The notes: a model not told the origin generated them from the sequence alone. Counted from the stretch's first letter, positions 24,187 to 32,614 are shown. The stretch: 64,000 nt of DNA from Niveispirillum sp. (GCF_017996735.1 NZ_JAGOGJ010000013.1:1-64000); one strand, 5' to 3'. Numbers and translations are program-made.

Positions 24187-25970
24187 GCAGCGATAACAAC
24201 GCCCCCCGCCGTTTCCGGTCCCGCGAATGGTTCGACGCGCCCGGCCGCGCCGACATGACAGCGCTGTATCTTGAGCGCTTCATGAATTACGGCCTGACGC
24301 CCAAGGAGCTGCGCTCCGGCAAGCCGATCATCGGCATTGCCCAGACGGGTTCCGACCTCAGCCCCTGCAACCGCATCCATGTGGAATTGGCCAAGCGCAC
24401 GCGCGACGGCATCCGCGATGCGGGCGGCATCCCGTTCGAATTCCCCGTCCATCCGATCTTTGAGAATTGCCGCCGTCCCACAGCGGCGCTGGACCGCAAC
24501 CTGGCCTATCTGGGTCTGGTGGAGGTGCTGCATGGCTACCCGATCGACGCGGTGGTCCTGACCACGGGCTGTGACAAGACCACGCCGTCGGGCGTGATGG
24601 CGGCCAGCACGGTCGACATCCCGGCCATTGTGCTGTCGGGCGGCCCGATGCTGGATGGCTGGTTCGAAGGCGATCTGGTCGGGTCCGGCACCGTCATCTG
24701 GCGTGGCCGCCGCCGTCTGGCCGCCGGCGAGATCACGGAAGAGGAATTCCTGGATCTGGCCGCCGCATCGGCCCCGTCCGCCGGGCACTGCAACACCATG
24801 GGCACGGCCAGCACCATGAACGCCATTGCCGAGGTGTTGGGCCTGTCCCTGCCCGGCTGTGCCGCCATCCCGGCGCCGTACCGCGAGCGCGGGCAGATGG
24901 CGTATGAGACGGGCAGGCGCATCGTGGAAATGGCCTATGAGGATCTGCGCCCGTCCAAGATCCTGACGCGCCAATCCTTCATCAACGCCATCGTGGCCAA
25001 CGCCGCCATCGGCGGGTCGACCAATGCCCAGCCGCATATCGTGGCCATGGCGCGTCATGCCGGGATCGAGATCACCCATGATGACTGGCGCCAGTACGGG
25101 TACGACGTGCCGCTGCTGGTCAACCTGCAGCCCGCTGGCAAATATCTGGGCGAGCGGTTCCACCGCGCCGGCGGCGTGCCGGCGGTGCTGTGCGAACTGG
25201 CGGGTGCCGGCAAGATCGACACTGGCTGCCTGACCGTGTCGGGCAAGTCGATCGCGGAGAATATCCAGGGCCGCGAGACGAACGACCGCGAGGTCATCTT
25301 CGCCTATGACAAGCCGCTGATGACCCGTGCGGGCTTCCTGGTGCTGAAGGGCAATCTGTTCGACTTCGCCATCATGAAGACGAGCGTGATTTCCGACGAT
25401 TTCCGCCAGCGCTACCTGTCGCGCCCCGGTGATGAGGGCGTGTATGAAGGCCGTGCCATCGTTTTTGACGGGCCGGACGATTATCACGAGCGCATCAATG
25501 ACGAGGCGCTGGGGATCGACGAGAACTGCATCCTGGTGGTGCGCGGCGCCGGTCCCCTGGGCTTCCCCGGCTCGGCCGAGGTGGTGAACATGCAGCCGCC
25601 CGATGCCCTGCTGAAGCGCGGCATCAAGAGCCTGCCCACCATCGGCGACGGGCGGCAGTCGGGCACGTCGGACAGCCCGTCCATCCTGAATGCCAGCCCG
25701 GAATCGGCGGCGGGCGGCGGTTTGGCGTGGCTGCGCACGGGCGACATCATCCGGCTCGATATCAACAAGGGCACCTGCGACATGCTGGTCGAGGATGGGG
25801 AACTGGCGCGCCGGCGCGCCGAAGATCCGCCCCCGCCCATCCCGGCCTCCAAGACGCCGTGGCAGGAGCTTTACCGCGATCATGTGGGCCAACTGGACAG
25901 CGGCGGCTGTCTGGAAATGGCGCTCAAGTACCGTGGCGTGGCGGACGAGACGCCGCGTCACAATCATTGA
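24183..25970 (+). CDS. xylD: D-xylonate dehydratase (XylD), IlvD/Edd family
   Basis: 595 residues. IlvD/EDD-fold dehydratase with the three iron-sulfur cysteines C62 (SPCNRIH), C130 (TTGCDKTTPSG) and C203 (GHCNTMGTAST). The start RRFRSREWFD...DMTALYLERFMNYG and the final PRHNH match the aldonic-acid dehydratase XylD of Caulobacter as I recall it. Reaction: D-xylonate to 2-keto-3-deoxy-D-xylonate, the substrate of XylX. Last gene of the operon; repeat D follows. Confidence 0.94.
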   Translation: MSSDNNAPRRFRSREWFDAPGRADMTALYLERFMNYGLTPKELRSGKPIIGIAQTGSDLSPCNRIHVELAKRTRDGIRDAGGIPFEFPVHPIFENCRRPTAALDRNLAYLGLVEVLHGYPIDAVVLTTGCDKTTPSGVMAASTVDIPAIVLSGGPMLDGWFEGDLVGSGTVIWRGRRRLAAGEITEEEFLDLAAASAPSAGHCNTMGTASTMNAIAEVLGLSLPGCAAIPAPYRERGQMAYETGRRIVEMAYEDLRPSKILTRQSFINAIVANAAIGGSTNAQPHIVAMARHAGIEITHDDWRQYGYDVPLLVNLQPAGKYLGERFHRAGGVPAVLCELAGAGKIDTGCLTVSGKSIAENIQGRETNDREVIFAYDKPLMTRAGFLVLKGNLFDFAIMKTSVISDDFRQRYLSRPGDEGVYEGRAIVFDGPDDYHERINDEALGIDENCILVVRGAGPLGFPGSAEVVNMQPPDALLKRGIKSLPTIGDGRQSGTSDSPSILNASPESAAGGGLAWLRTGDIIRLDINKGTCDMLVEDGELARRRAEDPPPPIPASKTPWQELYRDHVGQLDSGGCLEMALKYRGVADETPRHNH

Positions 25971-25989
25971 GGTTGGTGTTTACGTTGCT

Positions 25990-26168
25990 CCCTCACCCTC
26001 CCATTGGCTGACGCCAACAGGAACTCTTTGTACCCTCACCCTCCCACCCGCTGACGCGGGCGGGCTCCTCCCTCTCCCGCCATGCGGGCGAGGGGTGGAA
26101 TTTAAGCCCCTCGCCCACGAACGTGGGAGAGGGAGGGGCCCAAGCCGGATGGCTTGGGAGGGTGAGGG
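25990..26168. repeat. Intergenic palindromic repeat, copy D with an extra partial unit
   Basis: A full unit spans 26033-26168 (CCCTCACCCT to AGGGTGAGGG). It is preceded at 25990-26030 by a partial copy of the left end only (ccctcaccctcccattggctgacgccaac). It lies between xylD and the sugar transporter gene. Confidence 0.85.
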
Positions 26169-26259
26169 AACAACAGGTGGGTGAGAACAACAGCGACAGA
26201 GTGCATTTCGGGGGGATGGCCGGGGTCAAGCACGGCCGAACAACAACAAGGAGACAGTG

Positions 26260-27669
26260 ATGAGCGGTTCCCAGGAGGAACAGGTCAACATGGGCTATGT
26301 CGCCGCCATCGTGGCGGTGGCGACCATCGGCGGCTTCATGTTCGGCTATGACAGCGGCGTCATCAACGGCACCGTGGAAGGCCTGAAAAAGGCTTTCAAT
26401 TCCAACAGCATCGATACCGGCTTCAATGTCGCGTCGATCCTGCTGGGCTGTGCCGCCGGCGCGTTCAGCGCGGCGCGGCTGGCCGATATCATGGGTCGCC
26501 GCAATGTCATGATGATCGCAGCCCTGCTGTTCATCCTGTCCGCCATCGGCACGGGTGCCGCCCACAGCTCCACCGTCTTCGTCATTGCCCGTCTGCTGGG
26601 TGGCCTGGCGGTCGGTGCCGCGTCGGTGTTGTCGCCGGCCTATATTTCCGAAGTGACGCCGGCCTCCATCCGGGGCCGCCTGTCCTCGGTTCAACAGATC
26701 ATGATCATTTCCGGCCTGACCGGCGCCTTTCTGGGCAATTACCTGATCGCTCATTATGCCGGCGGCTCCACGGAGCCGTTCTGGCTGGGCTATGAGGCCT
26801 GGCGCTGGATGTTCTGGGCACAGATCATCCCGGCTAGCCTGTTCTTCCTGGCCCTGCTGGTCATCCCGGAAAGCCCGCGCTATCTGGTGGTGAAGGGCCG
26901 CGAGGATGAGGCGAAGGCCGTCCTGACCCGCCTGTTTGGCCCCGCCGCCGGTGCCGCCAAGGTCGTGGAAATCCGCGAAAGCCTGGCCAAGGACCATCAC
27001 AAGCCCAAGCTGTCCGACCTGATCGACAAGGCGTCGGGCAAGGTCCGCCCCATCGTTTGGGTCGGCATCGGTCTGGCTGTGTTCCAGCAGTTGGTCGGCA
27101 TCAATGTTGTGTTCTATTACGGCGCCGTCCTGTGGCAGGCCGTGGGCTTCTCTGAAGCCGACGCGCTGCGCATCAACATCCTGTCGGGTGCGCTGTCCAT
27201 CCTGGGCTGTCTCGCCTCCATGGCGCTGGTGGACAAGCTGGGCCGCAAGCCGCTGCTGGCCATCGGGTCGGCCGGCATGGCCATCACGCTGGGCATCATG
27301 GTTGCCTGCTTCGCGTCGGGCTCCATCGTCGATGGCAAGCTGCACCTGTCCGACAATGTCGGCGTGATCGCGCTGATCAGCGCCAACGCTTATGCGGTGC
27401 TATTCAACTTCTCCTGGGGCCCGGTCATGTGGGTCATGCTGGGCGAAATGTTCCCCAATCAGATCCGGGGGTCCGGTCTGGCCGTGTCGGGCTTTGCCCA
27501 ATGGACGGCCAATTTCGGCATCACCATGACCTTCCCCATCATGCTGACCACCATCGGCCTGACGGGTGCCTACGGCTTCTACGCCTTCTTCGCGCTGATC
27601 TCCTTCTTCTTCGTCCGCGCCATGGTGCATGAGACGAAGGGACGGGAGCTGGAGAAGATGGAAGGCTGA
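26260..27669 (+). CDS. Sugar/H+ symporter, MFS sugar porter family (probable xylose transporter)
   Basis: 469 residues, 12 TM segments. Sugar-porter signatures: GFMFGYDSGVINGT in TM1, GRRNVMM in loop 2-3, PESPRYL at the end of TM6, QQLVGINVVFYYG in TM7, DKLGRKPLL, and a C-terminal ETKGRELEKME. The related XylE/GalP transporters carry xylose, glucose or galactose. Position between xylD and the LacI gene suggests xylose. The ATG at 26260 has an AAGGAG site 6 nt upstream; a GTG at 26257 is possible. No LacI-type operator precedes it. Confidence 0.9.
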   Translation: MSGSQEEQVNMGYVAAIVAVATIGGFMFGYDSGVINGTVEGLKKAFNSNSIDTGFNVASILLGCAAGAFSAARLADIMGRRNVMMIAALLFILSAIGTGAAHSSTVFVIARLLGGLAVGAASVLSPAYISEVTPASIRGRLSSVQQIMIISGLTGAFLGNYLIAHYAGGSTEPFWLGYEAWRWMFWAQIIPASLFFLALLVIPESPRYLVVKGREDEAKAVLTRLFGPAAGAAKVVEIRESLAKDHHKPKLSDLIDKASGKVRPIVWVGIGLAVFQQLVGINVVFYYGAVLWQAVGFSEADALRINILSGALSILGCLASMALVDKLGRKPLLAIGSAGMAITLGIMVACFASGSIVDGKLHLSDNVGVIALISANAYAVLFNFSWGPVMWVMLGEMFPNQIRGSGLAVSGFAQWTANFGITMTFPIMLTTIGLTGAYGFYAFFALISFFFVRAMVHETKGRELEKMEG

Positions 27670-27682
27670 GTTTGAGGTTGTT

Positions 27683-27818
27683 CCCTCACCCTCCCAAGCC
27701 TTCGGGCTTGGGCCCCTCCCTCTCACACGTTCGTGGGCGGGGGGCTTAAATTCCGCCCCTCTACCGCTTGCGGGAGAGGGAGGGGCCCGTCGGCGCCAGC
27801 CGGATGGGAGGGTGAGGG
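27683..27818. repeat. Intergenic palindromic repeat, copy E
   Basis: About 136 bp bounded by CCCTCACCCT and AGGGTGAGGG, with tips cccaagccttcgggcttggg and tctcacacgttcgtgggcg. It lies between the sugar transporter and the LacI gene. Confidence 0.85.
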
Positions 27819-27908
27819 AACAACAGCGCCTTCGGCCCCCAACCGGAAACGGTTGCGCGCAAGGCCGACAAGGCCAATAAAGGGGCGTTTTGAATATCAG
27901 GGGGTAAC

Positions 27909-28958
27909 ATGGAAAGACAGCGGCGGCGCGGTAGCCAGGCGGTGACCATCCGTGAGGTGGCGGCCCGTGCCGGTGTGTCATCCATGACGGTGTCGCGCGT
28001 CATCAACAAGGATGACAAGGTCAACGAGAATACCCGCGCCCTGGTCGAAGCAGCGATCAAGGAACTGAACTATACCCCCAACCCCGCCGCCCGACGGCTG
28101 GCCGGGTCTGAGGTGCTGCGGATCGGCCTGCTTTATTCCAACCCGTCCAGCGCTTACCTGTCGGAATTCCTGGTCGGCGCCCTGGATGAGAGCAGCCGCG
28201 AGGGGCATCAGTTGGTGGTGGAGAAATGCGCCGGTACGGCCAAGGCGACGGCGTCGGTGACGCGTCTGCTGGCCGGCGGCGTCAATGCCTTCATCCTGCC
28301 GCCGCCGCTGTGCGAGTCCAAGCCCATCCTGACCATGCTGGAAGAGGCGAACGTGCTGGCGGTGGCCGTGGCCACGGGCCGGCCCAACCCGCATCTGCCT
28401 ACCATCCGCATCGATAATTACGCCGCGTCGAAGCAGATGACGGAACATCTGATCACGCTCGGCCACAGCCGTCTGGGCTATATCAAGGGCAACAGGAACC
28501 AGTCGGCCTCCGACATGCGGTACCATGGCTTCATGGATGCCTGTGCCGAGGCCGGGATCAGGCAAGCCGACATCCTGGTCGAACAGGGCCAGTATGATTA
28601 CGCCTCGGGCCTGGAAGCGGCGGAAAAGCTGCTGGGGGCTGATCCGCGCCCGACAGCCATCTTCGCCGCCAATGACGACATGGCCGCCGCCACCATCTCT
28701 GTCGCGCACCGGCTGCATCTGGATGTGCCGAACGATCTGTCGGTGGCCGGCTTTGACGATACGCTGATCGCCACCACCGTCTGGCCGCCGCTGACCACCA
28801 TCCGCCAGCCCATCGCCGCCATGGGCAAGGCCGCTGTTGCCGTGCTGGCCAATGCCATGCGGAACAAATGGCAGCCCGGCCGTTCCAATGACGGGCCGGA
28901 ACAGCGCCTGCTGGCCTATAAGCTGGTGAAGCGGGAATCGACGCTGCCGCTGGGGTGA
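27909..28958 (+). CDS. LacI-family transcriptional regulator (probable regulator of the xylan/xylose locus)
   Basis: 349 residues. N-terminal LacI helix-turn-helix (VTIREVAARAGVSSMTVSRVIN) and hinge (NYTPNPAARRLAG), then a periplasmic-binding-protein-like effector domain ending with FDDTLIATTVWPPLTTIRQP. Ribosome binding site: cagggggtaac before the ATG. It is the only LacI protein in the window, and five LacI-style palindromes sit in front of the catabolic genes, so it is the best candidate repressor. The effector is probably a xylose-related sugar or xylonate; that is inference. Confidence 0.92.
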   Translation: MERQRRRGSQAVTIREVAARAGVSSMTVSRVINKDDKVNENTRALVEAAIKELNYTPNPAARRLAGSEVLRIGLLYSNPSSAYLSEFLVGALDESSREGHQLVVEKCAGTAKATASVTRLLAGGVNAFILPPPLCESKPILTMLEEANVLAVAVATGRPNPHLPTIRIDNYAASKQMTEHLITLGHSRLGYIKGNRNQSASDMRYHGFMDACAEAGIRQADILVEQGQYDYASGLEAAEKLLGADPRPTAIFAANDDMAAATISVAHRLHLDVPNDLSVAGFDDTLIATTVWPPLTTIRQPIAAMGKAAVAVLANAMRNKWQPGRSNDGPEQRLLAYKLVKRESTLPLG

Positions 28959-28960
28959 TC

Positions 28961-28983
28961 GATGGTCATCCCTGATGACCATG
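28961..28983 (+). terminator. Hairpin after the LacI gene (possible transcript end)
   Basis: ATGGTCAT-ccctg-ATGACCAT, a perfect 8-bp stem 3 bp after the LacI stop. No T tract follows, so intrinsic termination is doubtful. No gene is seen from here to 29097. Confidence 0.4.
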
Positions 28984-29097
28984 GGGCCTGTGGCGGTCTG
29001 GCCGGTGCCTGGGGAAACGCATCCCCGGCAATAGGGTTTTATCAGGCCGGGTCCAGACCGGAGAACGGGCAAGCGTCCCCCGGCCCGGTTTCCAGGC

Positions 29098-29376
29098 TCA
29101 CCGCCGGCGGGGCGGTGGCGGACGGCGGATGCCGCCGGGGGCGCCTGCCGGGCGTTCATCCTTGTGTCGATAGGTGATGCGCCCCTTGCTCAGGTCATAG
29201 GGCGTCATTTCAACGGTCACGCGGTCACCGGCCAGCGACCGGATGCGGCTCTTGCGCATGCGGCCGGCAGTATAGGCGATGATCTCGTGCCCGTTTTCAA
29301 GCTGGACGCGGAAGCGACCATCGGGCAGCGCCTCGGCGATGATGCCGTCAAATTCGATGAATTCTTCTTTGGTCAT
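29098..29376 (-). CDS. infA: Translation initiation factor IF-1
   Basis: 92 residues. The first ~72 residues are a normal OB-fold IF-1 ([57 protein letters not shown]). A ~20-residue Pro/Arg/Gly-rich tail ([17 protein letters not shown]) is added beyond the usual end. IF-1 binds the ribosomal A site during initiation. It lies downstream of the cold-shock gene on the same strand but is separated from it by a strong terminator. Confidence 0.95.
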   Translation of the reverse strand: MTKEEFIEFDGIIAEALPDGRFRVQLENGHEIIAYTAGRMRKSRIRSLAGDRVTVEMTPYDLSKGRITYRHKDERPAGAPGGIRRPPPPRRR

Positions 29377-29390
29377 GCTCTACCCCTGAA

Positions 29391-29427
29391 ACAGAAAGGG
29401 CGGCGGCATGAACCCATGCCGCCGCCC
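29391..29427 (-). terminator. Rho-independent terminator of the cold-shock gene
   Basis: On the minus strand, a 13-bp stem (gggcggcggcatg / catgccgccgccc) with a 4-nt loop is followed by TTTCTGTTTC. It lies between the csp stop at 29453 and the infA start at 29376. Confidence 0.85.
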
Positions 29428-29452
29428 CTTCAAAGCCGTACTGGACGTGGAT

Positions 29453-29665
29453 TTAGGCCACGCGCAGGTTTTCAGCGGCCGTCTTACCCTTGCGGGGATC
29501 ACGGACCGCGTCGAACGTGACCTTCTGGCCTTCGTTCAGGCTGGACAGGCCAGCGCGCTCAACGGCGGAGATATGGACGAACACGTCGGAAGAGCCATCC
29601 TCGGGCTGGATGAAACCAAAACCCTTGGTGCCATTGAACCACTTGACGGTGCCGGAAACGGACAT
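29453..29665 (-). CDS. Cold-shock protein, CspA family
   Basis: 70 residues, a single cold-shock domain. RNP1-type [11 protein letters not shown] and RNP2-type VFVHISAVE motifs are present, and the tail is [10 protein letters not shown]. It binds single-stranded RNA and DNA as a chaperone. The ATG at 29665 has a perfect AGGAGG site. The preceding ~180 bp up to 29848 is non-coding on this strand and may be a long 5' leader, as in other csp genes. Confidence 0.94.
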   Translation of the reverse strand: MSVSGTVKWFNGTKGFGFIQPEDGSSDVFVHISAVERAGLSSLNEGQKVTFDAVRDPRKGKTAAENLRVA

Positions 29666-29881
29666 GGAATGCCTCCTGGGATCTTTCCCGTTCGGAGCTG
29701 CCCGGCGCGAGAGTGCGACACGGGCATCAAAGTCACGACAGGGAAGAACCAGCGGTAGCCGGAAGATAGCCCAGTAGCAAAGTCGACAAGAGGGAAGATG
29801 GGCGCTTATTGGCGACATAACAAGCACCATCGTGTCCCGGCCACACATGGCTGGGCCGCGCGGCCCCGCAAAGACGGGGGA

Positions 29882-30265
29882 TCAGGCCCCGACCCAGCGG
29901 CGGACAAGGTCGGTCAGGCCCACTTCCATCGCCGCCAGGGCCGCAGCATCCCTCACGATCACCACGCCCCGGTCGGGCGCCGGCCATTGCGCCAGCTTCA
30001 GGGGATCATCGACATGAAAGCCGTCATTATCCTTCACCTTGGCCCCCCGGTGCAGGACCAGACGGATCGTCCCGTCGCGCTGTACGCCCAGCGTCAGCAG
30101 ATCCTGACCATCCAGGGCGAAGCTGGGCGCGTTCCATTTCACCTGTTCCGTCAGGCCCGGATGCACCGCCCGGATCAAGGCGCGCAATCCGTGCGCGACT
30201 TGCCGTGCCTGCGGAGACAGATCATCCAGAAACGCCTCGACATCCTTATAGGATTTCGGTGGCAT
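29882..30265 (-). CDS. DUF1801 / YdhG-like domain protein
   Basis: 127 residues. Matches the DUF1801 fold (FLDDLSPQARQVAHGLRALIRAVHPGLTEQVKWNAPSFAL and LVLHRGAKV). No catalytic role is established for the family. The start codon lies at the stop of pspF, so it may be translated from the pspF transcript. Confidence 0.82.
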   Translation of the reverse strand: MPPKSYKDVEAFLDDLSPQARQVAHGLRALIRAVHPGLTEQVKWNAPSFALDGQDLLTLGVQRDGTIRLVLHRGAKVKDNDGFHVDDPLKLAQWPAPDRGVVIVRDAAALAAMEVGLTDLVRRWVGA

Positions 30266-31392
30266 CAGCCCTCCTCCCCCTCGTCCCCGTCATCCGCCTC
30301 ACGCGGACCATGGCGGCGTTCCAGCAGCCCGTATTTGCGCAGATATCCCCGGAACTGATGGTAATTCAGGCCCAGGTCGGTCGCCGCGCGCTTCTGGTGG
30401 AACTGGTTGCGTTCCAGGGCATTGCGCAGCAGCACCTTCTCATAATCCGCGACCAGGCCCAGGAAGTCGCAGGGCCCCTCCGGCAGGGAGGGTCCGGCGG
30501 ATGCCGCCGGGGCCACAGCGGCGGGACCGGGCGTAGAGACCGGCGGCGGGGCGGCGATGACGATCGGCGCGGGGGCGGCATCGTTGTAGATCGACATCTG
30601 CTTGGGCCGCCAGGGCGACTGGAACGGGTCGAAATGGATGTCGGTGATGGGGCTTTCCGGGTCGGCGGCACGATAGACGGCGCGCTCCACGACATTCTTC
30701 AGCTCACGCACATTGCCGGGCCAGTCATAGGCCAGCATCTGTTGCATGGCGTCGTTGGAAAAACCGCCGAAGAAGGGCCGGCCCAGTTCGCGGGCCATGG
30801 CCACGCCGAAATGTTCGGCCAGGATGGGGATATCCTCCGGCCTTGCCCGCATGGGCGGGATGGTCACGACATCGAAGGACAGCCGGTCCAGAAGGTCGGC
30901 GCGGAACTTGCCCTGATCGGCCAGACGCGGCAGGTCGGCGTTGGTGGCCCCTACCACGCGCACATCGATCTGGATGGTGGTATTGCCGCCCACCCGCTCG
31001 AACTCCCCATATTCGATGACGCGCAGGATCTTTTCCTGCACACGCAGGGTGGCGGTCGCGATCTCGTCCAGGAACAGGGTGCCGCCATCGGCCAGTTCAA
31101 ACCGGCCGACATGACGCTTGGCCGCCCCTGTGAAGGACCCCGCCTCATGCCCGAACAGTTCGGTTTCCAGCAGCGTGTCGGACAGGGCGGCACAGTTCAG
31201 CTTCACGAACGGCTTGTCCCAGCGCGGGGAGAGATAGTGCAGGCGGGCTGCCACCAGTTCCTTGCCTGTCCCGCGCTCCCCGATCACCAGGGTGGGGCGG
31301 TTCAGGGGGGCTGCCTGCGATACATGCTCCATCAGACCCAGGAAGGAAGGGGCCTGACCGATCAGCGACGGAGGGGAAACGGCGGGGGACAT
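30265..31392 (-). CDS. pspF: Phage-shock operon activator PspF (sigma-54 enhancer-binding protein)
   Basis: 375 residues from the ATG at 31392. It begins directly with an AAA+ domain and has no receiver or GAF domain, as in PspF. Walker A G38-ERGTGKE; the sigma-54 contact loop is G85-SFTGA (Ser in place of the second-position Ala of GAFTGA); Walker B LFLDEIA. A linker rich in Pro and Ala leads to a C-terminal Fis-type helix-turn-helix (KRAATDLGLNYHQFRGYLRKYG). Divergent from the psp operon; the intervening 252 bp carry its predicted binding sites and a sigma-54 promoter. Confidence 0.92.
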   Translation of the reverse strand: MSPAVSPPSLIGQAPSFLGLMEHVSQAAPLNRPTLVIGERGTGKELVAARLHYLSPRWDKPFVKLNCAALSDTLLETELFGHEAGSFTGAAKRHVGRFELADGGTLFLDEIATATLRVQEKILRVIEYGEFERVGGNTTIQIDVRVVGATNADLPRLADQGKFRADLLDRLSFDVVTIPPMRARPEDIPILAEHFGVAMARELGRPFFGGFSNDAMQQMLAYDWPGNVRELKNVVERAVYRAADPESPITDIHFDPFQSPWRPKQMSIYNDAAPAPIVIAAPPPVSTPGPAAVAPAASAGPSLPEGPCDFLGLVADYEKVLLRNALERNQFHQKRAATDLGLNYHQFRGYLRKYGLLERRHGPREADDGDEGEEG

Positions 31393-31441
31393 GGGGCCTG
31401 TGCCACTCTTTTTTGACGACCGATGACGGCATCTTAGCGAA

Positions 31442-31487
31442 GAGTGGGCGGATTGGCGAGCGAGTGGTGAAAATCGCCAACGAGTGG
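31442..31487. promoter_or_regulatory. Predicted PspF upstream activating sequences
   Basis: GAGTGG occurs three times at exactly 20-bp steps (31442, 31462, 31482). A TTGGCGA-N14-TCGCCAA inverted repeat (31453-31480) spans the middle copy. The region lies 90-135 bp upstream of the sigma-54 promoter, the usual place for enhancer sites. Confidence 0.6.
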
Positions 31488-31576
31488 GCTCAGCCCCACC
31501 TTCCCCAAAAACCCTCAGAAAGACCAAAACCTACTAAGTATTTGATATAAAACAAAATATGAATAGCACCCCAGAG

Positions 31577-31593
31577 TTGGCACACCCCTTGCT
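31577..31593 (+). promoter_or_regulatory. Sigma-54 promoter of the psp operon
   Basis: TTGGCAC-N5-TTGCT. The GG (31579-31580) and GC (31591-31592) are 12 bp apart as required for -24/-12 elements. It faces the psp genes, 52 bp before the first start codon, with pspF divergent. Confidence 0.9.
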
Positions 31594-31644
31594 CTTAATG
31601 TTCCCAGACACCGGGGAAACAACGAGATCGCAAGGAAGCCAGCC

Positions 31645-31845
31645 ATGACCGACTTCACCTTTGACAATGGGATGTCCGATCAGCCGGCAACCGGCTATAC
31701 CAAGTCCGCTGACGGGTTCTTTGCCCGGCCCGCGGGCGGCATGTTCCGGGACCTCTATGAGGATTTCCGGGCCGTGCCGGTGGAAGCCTGGATCATCCTT
31801 GCGGTGGCCACCGGTTTGAGCAACCTTTTCATTGCCCTTGCCTGA
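31645..31845 (+). CDS. Small membrane protein, first gene of the psp operon
   Basis: 66 residues with a good ribosome binding site (aaggaagcc). The N-terminal half is polar with aromatic residues (TYKSADGFFARPAGGMFRDLYEDFRAV-like composition), and the C-terminal ~20 residues form one membrane helix (AWIILAVATGLSNLFIALA). I do not recognise a named family. Its place directly behind the sigma-54 promoter and 13 bp before pspA implies a role in the envelope-stress response. Confidence 0.75.
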   Translation: MTDFTFDNGMSDQPATGYTKSADGFFARPAGGMFRDLYEDFRAVPVEAWIILAVATGLSNLFIALA

Positions 31846-31858
31846 AGGAGACCCCGAC

Positions 31859-32539
31859 ATGGGCATTTTTTCCCGCCTCGGCGACATCGTCAATTCGAAC
31901 ATCAACGCCATCCTGGATCGCGCTGAGGACCCGGAGAAGCTGGTCCGCCTGATCATCCAGGAAATGGAGGACACGCTGGTCGAGGTCCGCTCCTCCGCCG
32001 TCAAGACGGTCGCGGAGAAGAAGGAGATCGAGCGTCGCCTCTCCGAAATCCGCCGCGAGTCGGAGGATTGGCAGCGCAAGGCCGAATTCGCGCTGTCCAA
32101 GGACCGCGAAGATCTGGCCAAGGGCGCCTTGGTCGCCAAGGCCAAGCTGGCCGAAGCGGCAGAACAGATGGCCAGCGAGCTGGGCCGCCTGGACAGCGCG
32201 CTCTCCAAGACCAACGAGGATATCAGCGCGCTCCAGGTCAAGCTGGCCGACGCCAAGACCCGCGAAAAGACCTTGATTGCGCGGCATAAAACCGCCACCA
32301 ACCGTCTGAAGGTCCGCACCCAGCTTTATGACGACCGCATCACCGATGCCTTCTCCCGCTTCGAGCAGGTTGAACGTAATCTGGATGTGTTGGAAGGTCG
32401 CTCCGAAGTGCTGGGCATGGGTCGCGGTGCCAAGAGCCTGGAGGATGAGATCGCCGAACTGGAAGCCGAGTCCAAGGTGGAATCGGAACTGGCGGCGCTC
32501 AAGGCCAGGCTCGCGGCCAAGGATCAGCAGCAGGGGTAA
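31859..32539 (+). CDS. pspA: Phage shock protein A (PspA/IM30 family)
   Basis: 226 residues. The N-terminal amphipathic start MGIFSRLGDIVNSNINAILDRAEDPEKLVRLIIQEMED is diagnostic. The remainder is a long helical coiled coil rich in Lys, Glu and Ala. PspA inhibits PspF and polymerises on damaged inner membrane (ESCRT-III fold). The start at 31859 follows ctgaaggagacc; an upstream in-frame start at 31832 overlaps the preceding gene and would hide the amphipathic end. Confidence 0.95.
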   Translation: MGIFSRLGDIVNSNINAILDRAEDPEKLVRLIIQEMEDTLVEVRSSAVKTVAEKKEIERRLSEIRRESEDWQRKAEFALSKDREDLAKGALVAKAKLAEAAEQMASELGRLDSALSKTNEDISALQVKLADAKTREKTLIARHKTATNRLKVRTQLYDDRITDAFSRFEQVERNLDVLEGRSEVLGMGRGAKSLEDEIAELEAESKVESELAALKARLAAKDQQQG

Positions 32540-32614
32540 TCCCGACCGGGGCCCCTCGCATGGGAATGAGTGGGGGGCCCGCCATAGGCTGGGCCTTGGG
32601 AAAAGGGGGCAACA

